Source: Laguncularia racemosa
Taxonomy: Eukaryota; Streptophyta; Magnoliopsida; Myrtales; Combretaceae
DNA length: 64,000 nt
Assembly (NCBI GenBank): GCA_037954665.1
Contig: JBBMOL010000133.1
Location: 1,364,001-1,428,000, forward strand
Reading direction: 5' to 3'
The notes under the pieces: generated by a model
What the model saw: only the letters and a program-made list of their open reading frames with translations
The model's database searches: none
Told to the model about the DNA's origin: nothing
Shown: piece after piece, positions 13,001 to 22,673 of the stretch
How positions within the stretch are numbered: the stretch's first letter is position 1
Layout: each line of letters starts with the position of its first letter
Translations under genes and position numbers: made by a program

Positions 13001-15420
13001 TTGCTTGCCTTCTGTGGAATTTTATAGCTGTGACGGTTGCCTGGATTAGAGGAGAAGGTCTGAGTTGCTGCTTTGAAGAAATTTTTTTGGTATTAGATAT
13101 TTTATTACCCTGGTATTAACCTGGTTCTTGCTCAGGCCCTACCATCTGGTTTCTTGCCATCATTTACTGTATTTCAGGGGTTCCTGCAGCCTATGTTATG
13201 TGGTATCGTCCTCTTTACCGTGCCATGAGGTATGAAATTTCAAAGACTTGCAATTAGCTTCTTTCTTTTCCTTGGGACCTACCCTTGAAAATTTTGGCTT
13301 TTATTAGACACCACTCTTCAGGTTTGGGTATGCTGTGCCAGATGCATATCAGCTTATTCTTAGTTTCCATTTTCTTTTGTAAAATTGCTCTTGATCTGGG
13401 ATGATGACCAGATCTTTTGTGAGACTTTCAACCGATATATGTATGTTCGTTTTGCTGTTGCTTGCAAAGAGCAACTACAATGAAGTGCTCTCCCCTACAA
13501 CAACTCTCAGGCCTTATTCCCCCCAATTGGGGCCTTCTACTTTGATCTTATTTTACTATTACACTTTGTCATACACCAAGTTACACCCCATCAATGTATT
13601 TATGGGCAATATTTATGACATAGTTCAGAATAGGTAGAGTGACTATTCAGTGAATCATTAGTAAGGGTTGTCATAGTGTCCTGACTGAAGCCTGAAGACA
13701 TGAGTTTTCCTATGATCATTTTTCTTACTTTTTAGTTTTGGTGGATGCATTTGTTGAGCTACAGATGTTAGTTTTATTTGAACTGAAAATATGAAAGATT
13801 TCTTATAGTTTGTTGGCATGTATATTAGATGACAAACCACTGTGCCTTCCCATTTAAATCAAATTCACATGTTCATGAAACCATGGTTGCAACCATATTA
13901 AGCACCGTAAGATTATGTAAAGACAGACTATATTCAAGAAAAATAATTGGAGCAGCCACAGCTATTTTTAGCACTAATGTATTGGCATCTCATGTAGAAT
14001 AATTATATACTAGGAAATGGCAGTAGTTGTTGCAAGGGCATCTTTTAAGAGGCCAAAAGGAGGAGTTTTCATCTTTCAATGCACTTACTGTTTTGTAAAA
14101 TATGCAATCAGCCTAGGAAATCCTTTTTAGCTTGTAAAAGTGCTTTCAGAGCACTTATTTATGAGGCCCTTTTTATAAATCTAAAACATGTGACCTTGCC
14201 ACGGAACTGAAGTATTCTTTTATTAGAACCCTTTCTTTGGCTTTCAGGGTGCCTAAATCTTAAATTGATTATTCATCCAAAAAATCTGAAATTCGTACAT
14301 GGTAATTGCAGGACTGATAGTGCACTGAAGTTTGGAGCATTCTTCTTATCTTACCTAGTAAGTATATGTCCGTGAGTTATTTTTCCATGGAAGTATCTTG
14401 GTAACTTTCTACTCATTTTGACTCATTTTCTTTATGCAGCTTCACATTGGATTTTGCGTCTTTGCAGCAGTTGCTCCTCCAATTATATTCAAGGGGAAAT
14501 CGTTAACGTAATTTTTCTTACCCAGTCAATAGTTTAGAATTCAGCCAGTTTTGTTGATTATTTATTTAGGTGGATTGGGATCATCAAAATATTTTGCTCC
14601 TGGGCACTCTTAACGTATGGTTTCTTCATCTTCTGAATAGAGGGATTCTGCCAGCAATAGATATTTTAACCTATAATGCCATGGTCGGGGTGAGTACCAG
14701 CTCCAAACATTTCTTTTGCAAGTGATTTGCACTAGGCTTATGAAGCCTTTGTATATGATATGGGTGTGTTTGGCTCATCTTTTTTTTTTTTTTTGTTGAT
14801 TTAGCATCTGTTTGGTATCTACTCCAATTTAGGTGCTTGGCTCAAAATAGATGGAAATAATATAATGGTTAAAATTACACATATAACTTTGCTAAAATAC
14901 TAAATCCTATTAAAACAAAAATAGATCAAATACAGATTAGACGATTACCCAAACATCCAATTTCAAGTTGATACAAATCGTATACAGATAAGATGAAGAC
15001 AAAAAACAGAAAATTCAAATGGACACTGTTATAGATAAATGCTTGATTGACTTTTGCCTTGGGCAGTTTCCATTGATTGAGTGCACTTGGCTTTGACTCT
15101 CATGATCACGTTATGGTTTCTTCTGTCACAGTTGGGCCGTTTTCACATTGTTGTACTTCATCTTGTTTTGTGCAGATATTTTACTTTATCGGCTTCTCAT
15201 TTTTTGCTATTGAATCTCTTCTCAGCATCTGGGTTATACAGGTTCAGCACTGAAACTTCATGCTTATTCTATTGGTATTATCGAGCCATTTGATTTTAGC
15301 AAAAAATGTGAATGTTCTTGGTCCGTGTTTCAGCAAGTTTACATGTACTTCCGTGGAAGCGGTAAAGCAGCAGAAGTGAGGCGGGAGGCTGCAAGGGGAA
15401 CGGTGATGTCGGCATTTTGA
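10066..15420 (+). CDS. SCAMP: Secretory carrier-associated membrane protein (13 exons)
   Basis: Four-pass membrane protein of post-Golgi vesicles, trans-Golgi network and plasma membrane in endo/exocytic recycling. Exons: 10066-10116, 11392-11457, 11774-11875, 11952-12014, 12248-12281, 12429-12551, 12995-13057, 13136-13229, 14312-14357, 14440-14507, 14641-14689, 15176-15241, 15334-15420. They join in phase to 912 nt, 303 aa; plant SCAMPs are usually about 280-300. Visible: two NPF motifs (7-9 and 14-16) for EH-domain partners; a Lys/Glu coiled coil DLKAKEKELQAKEAELKRKE from residue 74; the NWPPFFP block at 114-120 before the membrane core; four hydrophobic segments at about 137-161, 171-190, 207-230 and 251-274, the third followed by FKGKSL; and a cytosolic tail with YFRGSGKAAE (280-289). 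The exon 2 donor (GTGGGT, 11458) is weak and could allow read-through. All other sites are ordinary. Confidence 0.97.
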
Positions 15421-15986
15421 AATTGCAGGATTACGATATTGCATGAGAAAGAACTCAAGCATCTTTGCTCATTGACACTGACCACTAGAGACTATTCTTT
15501 TCATCGCGAGTAATTCAAAAGAGGGGAAATCTTGCCAACTGTTCATTCTTTTATTTCTTTTACATACTGACATGATTGTCATTGTGAGCCCCAGTGGAGT
15601 GAAAAATGATGATCCCAGGAGCCAGTCTAAGACAAAAATGTGGCAGTTCTGCCTGTAACCATACCATTAGTGTCTGCAGTATCTCTCATGTATAACAATT
15701 CTTTTGTTAGTGTTTGTGAAAACTTCTGCAGTCCCTGATCTTTTTAAATTGTCGATTTTATCTTATGCGTATGCATGATAGCATCCAGAGGCCAGATAAT
15801 CTGCTCTGCACGCAACTCCATCATGTGGGATTGTTTTTTGAACTTTTCTGAAAAGACATTTGCCATAAACTAATGTCATCATGGAAGCATATAAAAGGAC
15901 GGAGAAAACCATTTTCAATAAATGTGTATTTATTCAAGCGTCTAAAGAAAAAAAAATGTTTAAAGTATTTAAAAAAATCCTTATGT

Positions 15987-16397
15987 CGCGTTTGGTACAT
16001 AGAAATGATTTGAAATGAAATTGACCAAAATAGAGTGAAATGGAATCAATAATGGATTGAAAATGTTTATGGAATAAAATTGTATATAGTGGTATTTATC
16101 AAAATTGTCTTTGGTTCATTAATACAATAAATATACATTAATGAATTAAAAAATCATTTAAGCAATTATAATTGATGAGATAAATGGATTCGCAATTCTA
16201 CCCTTTTAGAGGCAAAATTGCCTTTCTCCTTAAAGCTGAAAATCGTTGAGGAATCACGATTCTCTTTTAAAGTTGGAATAGTTGAGGAATCACGATTTTG
16301 CCTTTTAAAAGTCTTTCTAAACATAGAAAAGGGAATTGTATTTAGAATCACAATTTTATTCTAAATTTATTCTCGTACACTAAATGTAATATTAGAG
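15987..16397. mobile_element. MITE-like element, decayed
   Basis: The left end (cgcgtttggtacatagaaat) and the reverse complement of the right end (tttagtgtacgagaataaat) are similar imperfect inverted repeats. A second block with the same left end lies at about 42222. There is no coding capacity. The ends are approximate and no target duplication was fixed. Confidence 0.35.
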
Positions 16398-16479
16398 AAA
16401 TAGTCAGCTTAACTTGCCAAATAATTTCAACATACATAGGATGTTGATTACTGTATCAAAATAGCACGACGGGTCAATC

Positions 16480-16740
16480 AGGTTTAATGGCATGAATAGT
16501 GTTGCAAGTTGAGTCAAGATGGTAAAGTGCTGAAGTTGAATTTGAAATTTCAAAAATGGAGCTCGACTTGAGTACAATCAACTATAGAATTTTAAGTCGA
16601 AGATAGATTTAAAGTATTACTTAACTCAAATTTGACTCAATTAAACTTGTTTAAATTTAATTTATTTGTTTATTTTAATTAAATTAATATTAACATCTAA
16701 ATTCGACTTAAACTCAATTAATTATCCTCTTCCTTAAAAA
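16480..16740. repeat. Dispersed GAGTTTGAG/GAGCTC-type repeat, copy 2
   Basis: Same family as about 1405-1640: shared words such as agttgagtcaagatggtaaa, gaaatttcaaa, gagctcgacttgagt and actcaaatttgactcaatta. The copy near 26460 shares the same order of words. Confidence 0.45.
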
Positions 16741-17400
16741 AAAAACATAGTTTATGACCTACTCCTCTCTCCCTCTTTTTTCTTTTTTGTTAACAAAGTA
16801 GCATAACATTAGCAGTAATTAAACATAATTGATAATACAACTATTTTAATAGCACAAAACATGGCTTATAGCCCTAATAATTGAAAGATTTTCTCCCTTA
16901 CATTAGACAAAATACTTAAGTCTTCAATTAAAAGAGCCAAAACATGATCAGGAGGTACAAAAGCTAGAAAATCACCATCCATAAAAGGAGTGCATAAGAT
17001 TAACCAAACAGTCTAGAACTTCTTCTTTTTTTTCTTGCCATTTCTTATAATTTATATATCTAAAAAATGATTTTTTATATTTTTTTCAAAATAAATAAGG
17101 TATGGCCTTATTTTATTTTATTTTTTTCATTCACTGTTTATCAAAATATGATAAGAGTAAAATACAAATAAAGATAAAACATTAAATAAACATAATCTGA
17201 TTGTATATTAAATTTTTTCCAAGACACCATACATCAATAAGATATAAATCAAATGTGAAGACATCAAATAAACACGGCACTGTTAGATGTTAAAATATTT
17301 CCAATACACCATGTTTCAACATATATGAATTTGGATAGTGATGAAATAAATGTAAGTATATTCATTTTTCTAAAATTACTTACCTATATCACAATTACCA

Positions 17401-17447
17401 CTTGAATGTAGAGCTAGGAAAAGTGGGTCGAACGGGTCGACCCACAC
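17401..17447. repeat. hAT left end: 8-bp target duplication plus terminal inverted repeat
   Basis: 17401-17408 is CTTGAATG; the right flank has CTTGCATG (7 of 8 identical). The terminal repeat starts TAGAGCTAGGAAAAGTGGGT at 17409 and continues into GGGTCGACCC. It pairs with the reverse complement of the right end, TAGAGTGAGGAATGTGGGAC. Confidence 0.85.
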
Positions 17448-20400
17448 TAGCCTACGGGATAAAGCGGGCCAGGCCGCAATGGCCTGCCCCACACACATAA
17501 TTTTTTTTTTTATATTACAAAAATTAGAAAGTTAATGTAGTGGTTTAATACTTAAACTTGCATATTTTGATATTCAATCTAAAATGTTTATAATAATAAG
17601 TTTAAATCAAATTTGAAGTTCAATATAACTTTAAAAATAAGGCAATATCTATTTTATAAAAAAAATTCTAAATGAACCTATTTAAGTTTAGCTTAAGTGA
17701 AAAATTGAAAGATTCTTATTTTGACGAATTTATAACTCTAAATTCAATACAAAATCTAATAAGTGAATATATACTTAAAATATTGGTATCCATCTTAAAA
17801 TTTTCTGATTGTTTTTTTTTTTTTGTTACAAAATATGTAAGTAAATTAATAATTAAGGATATATAACTTCCAAGCTAAAAGTAAAATATACGAAGTCTTT
17901 ATAAAATATTGTATTAATAGCTTTAGGATATATTATACACAAAATTAGTTGTATTTGATTGCTTTCAAATAGTATAGTTTTAATTACATTTCTATAAATA
18001 AGAGAATTAGATTTAATCAATGCTCTTATAATCTAGTAATATAAATACTAATTTTTCAACAAAATGAATTTAGACTTAATTCTCCTTTCCCTAATAAATA
18101 AATAAGAGATAATTAAATCTATATGCAATCACTTTTCTTTATATGTAAACTCTAAAATTTTATATATTAATAAATTAATACAAAATACACTTAAGATTTT
18201 ATGTATAACTAGCTATACCTATATTCCCTAAAAAGAATCTATTTTTAAGTGACATACATAACTTATTTAGTCAATGAGTTTCATCCTTAATACTTGGTCC
18301 TATATTACACTAAAGACATGAATGTTTCATCCAAATGCTTTGTAGAACAAATTATTGACCAACCAACTCATTTTTTTTAAATGCTTGATTTTAAAATTTG
18401 CAAAATAAAATTTACTTTTAGAAGAAGGACTTGGATTTATGTTATTTATACAAAGAAGAACCGGAATTTCTCTAGTATACATTTAAGGCCTAGATTTGTA
18501 CTATTTATATAAAGAAGGGCTAGAATAGTTAAACATATGTTTAAGGAGCTATTATTGACTCAATTTAAACTTGAAAGATTGGTTGCCTATTCAATCTAAA
18601 TTGATACTTTGTATGACCACAATTAATTACTTTAAGGTTTTGTCCAATTTGAAAATAACATCAAATGATAATTAAATAAATATAGCAATTATCATAGTCC
18701 TTTTTACTAACTATACAGAAAAACTAAGTTAATATTAAAGGAAATAAAATCACATATATAGATCAATCATCATCATCATCAACCAAATTAGAGTCTCCCT
18801 TTGATAAAGTAGTCCTACTCCCACTGTCTTCTTCTTCATTTATAATTTACCGCATTACACATATAATTAGATGTTAAACACTTGAAATAATACGTTAAAA
18901 GAAAGTAATCATTGAAAGAATAAAAAGAAATTACCTTTACAAGCAAATCCTTGTAACTAATTACGTGTACAAATTAAAGCTTCCACATTTGATGAGAGCA
19001 TAGATTTGCAATACTTATTAAGTACATGGGCATTGATACTGAAAGCTGACTCAGATGCTATAGTGTTAATTGAAATGCTGAACACATCAGAAGCCATGAT
19101 GAACAAATCGGGATATCTTTGGCTATGACTCTTCTAATGTTGTAATACATCAAATTCTGAGTAGAACTCTGTATCGATTATTGGCTCATCTAGATAAATA
19201 TTTAAAGAAGATTTTTCAAAACTTCGTACTTCTACTTGACGGCACTCCTACATTATTAAGAAAAAAACTAATTGAATACTAATATATAATAAGACAAAAA
19301 ATATTATTAAAAAAATAAATGAAATTATTATTAAACTTACATCTAAAGTGGTAAGATCAATCACCAAACCCTTTACAAAATGCAAGTGTCAAGGTGCTCC
19401 CTTTATCGCCACCTCCAAATGTGTCTTGTCCTTGAGAAGATGATTCAACCCGATGACTTATAGTTCTAAACATTTGATTTGTTTTGCTCTTCTCATATTT
19501 TTCAAAAAGCTTATATAACTTACTCTTTATGTGAACCAACTTCTCTTCACAAGCGAGGGGAGGGGATCAAGCTTATTAAAGCAGAATTTCAAAAGATTAA
19601 CCTTCATTTGAGAATCAAAGATTGTTCCAATTGCAAGGATGATACTATAATCTCTCTAGTATTTGTCGAATTTCTACTTCATTCTAATAGAGATCTCTCT
19701 TGTATCATGATCTGCACTACTTAAATTTTCATTCAAGAAACATTTAATTCTCAATACTTGCAAAAAATAGTAGTTTGAAGTTAGGTACGAAGATCTTGAC
19801 ATCAAACTGGTGATACTATAAAAGGGGCTAAAAAACTTACATATTTTCTTTGCTTTTCCCTACTCCCACTCATCCATGGTTGGACAATATTTATAATGAC
19901 AATTATTCAATTAAAAGCAAGGAAAAGCACGTTGGTACCTAAGTCCGCTATCAAGCATAAGGTAAATAGAATTCCATCGAATAGCTACATCTAAGTGCAA
20001 GCCAATATTGGTATCAGCGTCGCTAACTTGTTGGACACACTCAAAAAAATGTTTTATTCTACCCACAGAGCCCTTCACATACTTCACACTCTCCCTTATT
20101 TTATGCAACGCTTTACTACTTACCTTCAACCCCCTTTTCAAAGATTAAATGAAGAATATGAGTACAATATCTAATATGAAAAACTCATCATCACATAACA
20201 AACTATGCTATAAGTTTAGTTACCCTTTTAAGAAATCTTGCATACAATCATTTGCAGATGAATTATCAAATGTAAGGGAGAATACACTTCTATCTACATC
20301 CTAATTTTTCAAAAATTCAAATACTTTTTTTGAATACTCAAACCCTAAGTGAGGAGGAAGCATTTTACAAAAAGCAATAATTTTATTATCCAGTTTCCAT

Positions 20401-22228
20401 TTTTCATCCACGTAATGTCCAGTTAAACAAATATATCATTCACTGGTGGAAGCAATTCATACATCAAAAGTCAAACATACTCTCCTTGGAATTTTCTACA
20501 ATATTTGTTTCAAATTATCCTTCTGAGTCAAATATAAATTCCAATTATCTAATGTAGTAGTTTTCCTATAAATTGGTTTATAATTAGGATTATATAGCCT
20601 TTTAAACTATGTGATCCTCTTATACTCAACAAATGAAAATGTTAAATCATGTTTAATAATAGTTATTGCCATTACCTCATAAGCAACTTTAGGATTTGGT
20701 TTTCTTGACTTTAACTTACCGGTATGATCAACTATCATGTTACCAACATCATTATATTTAGGAATTTAGCTTAAATGACACTTTTCTGGATGTCGACATA
20801 AGGATGAAGTTCCATGAATGTGCCCCAATAACATACTCCTTCTCACACACTATACATTTGGCTCTACTTTTATCATCTTTCCTAATACCAATATTTGCAA
20901 ATATTTCCCAAACCTCAGAAAAAGAGCTACTTACTTGAGCCTTCTTACCTATAGGTTATTGAGATTGAGAAGATCATGGTTGTACATTATCATTACACCG
21001 ACCAACTTTGGACATATCATCTACATTAATAGGTTCCATTGTATTTATAATCTTATTACTTGTAAGATCTATTCTGAAAATACATCAAAAAAAGAAACAT
21101 ATCATAATGTACAATTGTTTATATCAAAATATATATATAAAAAGAAAATATATCATCTAATAGTTTCCATTAGTACATTCCTTTAATCATCAACTGTCAC
21201 TAAGATTTAAAAAGCTACAGTAGCTTAGAAAGAAGTTTCCACTTAAAACACATACAATTGAACTAATCATAATTCATAAATATGTCCATATGACCTAGAA
21301 ACAAAACATAAAACATGATGATGTTGGAAGTTCCAAATACCAATAAACTCCCAAGTGAAGATTGCAAGGACAAACACTTGTATACAATATACATAGACAT
21401 CCCCTTTAAGTTCCATAAGGTAATAGGTTTCATTTTAGATCAAAAGGAAGAAGACCGGGACGTTGATTCAAAAATTGGACAAAGGTGTAACTGAACAAAT
21501 GCAAGAGGCTACAAAATAGCACAAATAATAAGCATAGCGACAGCAGTAACCAACAAGTTGGTTGTTTGGCTGGTGAACCTAGCAACGTTAGCAACAATTG
21601 ACAGCTGCTCAACAACAACATTAGTAGCACAAAACAACAAGCAACTCCAAACTGTTGGCCATTTAGCTAGTGAACCCCCCAAACCCAAATCGCAACTCCA
21701 AACTTAAATGGCCAAACCCTAAACCCCTAAATTGCAACCACAACAAACCTACATGCCATACATCTACATTAGCATTCAGTAGTTGGCTAACCAAAAAAAA
21801 AAATGTAAGCTTATCGATGAGAAAATGGTGAGAGGAGGACACAGGTAGATGACGACAACAGTGACGACAGTCACGACAAGCACAATGATGACACGACCAT
21901 GGGTCCACGAGTACACGACCACATGACTGAGGGTGAGGATTGGGGAGTGGTGGCGGGGCAGGTGCATAGCATAGAGAGAGGCTGATTTTGATTTTGTTAT
22001 TACTATTTCTATTATGTAACTTTTGCTGCTTTTTCTTTCCTTCTCTATTTTTTTTAGTTAATTTGGGTAAGCATGTGGGCTAACATGTGTCTACATCAAG
22101 CGCCCCATCCCAACCTGTAGGCCATATAGGATGAGCCAAATCTAGCTCACACATCTTGCGGGCTAAATTTTTACCTTGGCCCATAAAAATTTTCGGGTTG
22201 ACCGGCTCGTCCCACATTCCTCACTCTA
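17409..22228 (-). mobile_element. hAT-superfamily DNA transposon, degenerate, 4.8 kb
   Basis: The element is bounded by imperfect terminal inverted repeats that both begin TAGAG, rich in GGGTCGACCC-type subterminal motifs, and flanked by a near-perfect 8-bp target duplication (17401-17408 and 22229-22236), the size diagnostic of hAT elements. A decayed transposase runs on the minus strand inside it. The interior also holds non-coding subterminal DNA at about 21200-22190 and 17450-18900. The mutated transposase means the copy cannot move by itself; whether relatives could mobilise it in trans is unknown. Confidence 0.88.
18950..21040 (-). pseudogene. hAT transposase (RICESLEEPER/DAYSLEEPER type), broken by stops and frameshifts
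   Basis: From high to low coordinates the minus strand shows: a start-like MEPINVDDMSKVG near 21040; KAQVSSSFSEVWEIF and the first half of a BED zinc finger, KCIVCEKEY, near 20850, after which the frame breaks; LTFDNSSANDCMQDFLKG near 20250, matching the conserved TLDNASAND block; VSSKALHKIRESVKYVKGS and DVAIRWNSIYLML (about 20120-19950), the classic TRWNSTYLML block; LYKLFEKYEKSK near 19500; and the hATC dimerisation block RYPDLFIMASDVFSI then ASESAFSINAHVLNKY (about 19120-19020), ending RN-stop where the family has a Trp. Several stops and frame changes lie between the blocks. The gene is clearly hAT and clearly dead. Confidence 0.88.
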
Positions 22229-22236
22229 CTTGCATG
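22192..22236. repeat. hAT right end: terminal inverted repeat plus 8-bp target duplication
   Basis: The reverse complement of 22209-22228 is TAGAGTGAGGAATGTGGGAC, matching the left end at most positions; the adjoining CGGGTTGACCGG motif mirrors GGGTCGACCC on the left. 22229-22236 is CTTGCATG, the partner of CTTGAATG at 17401-17408. Confidence 0.85.
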
Positions 22237-22561
22237 TGTTTAGGGTGGATAGTTTCTTTTGTTTCACATCCTACTCTTACCAAAATTATACTAAACTGTA
22301 TACTTATTTCACCCAAAAGAAAGCTGTAATCCTCAGTAAATTTTATCAAATAAAAAAAGCGGCGATCCTGTGAGTGGGGCAAAAAAAAAAAAAAAAAAAA
22401 AGGAAGAAAGAAAAATAAAAAGAAAAAAGAAAAAGATGAGAGAGAGATATCATCCAACGAACAAGAATCTGGTTTTTCCATTCGATTGAATTGCCTCCAG
22501 ACACAACGCGCATGATATTTAATCTCCTGTCTCATACCTTAAACACAAAAACCAAATCCAA

Positions 22562-22669
22562 ATGTTGTTCCAAGTTGCAGTTCCAGAGAGAACTGGGAAA
22601 GAAACCCTTCAAAGTCACATGATCTTTTCCCCTGTAAGTTCCATTTCCGCTTTTCTATTCTTTCCTTGA
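22562..22669 (+). promoter_or_regulatory. Upstream ORF or alternative first coding exon of the PPR gene
   Basis: An ATG at 22562 opens a 35-codon frame, starting MLFQVAVPERTGKETLQSHM, that stops at 22667-22669, only 4 nt before the main ATG (22674). Two readings are possible. It may be an upstream ORF with a weak start context (C at -3, T at +4). Or it may be a real first exon: a GTAAGT donor at 22634 and an acceptor CCACAG ending at 22736 would remove 103 nt and join it in frame to the main ORF at NPFAYNS, replacing the first 21 residues by 24 others. The sequence alone does not decide. Confidence 0.5.
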
Positions 22670-22673
22670 AGCT

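Larger units (their letters stand above)
15421..17400. other. SCAMP 3' UTR and intergenic AT-rich DNA
   Basis: The first several hundred bases are probably the SCAMP 3' UTR. After about 15960 the sequence is AT-rich repeat-derived DNA, with a MITE-like block and a dispersed repeat listed separately. No gene is seen. Confidence 0.5.

Noticed and set aside
20818..21186. 122-codon plus-strand frame inside the hAT element
   Set aside because: It is antisense to the transposase N-terminal region; composition is Ile/Tyr/Thr-rich as expected of AT-rich DNA.
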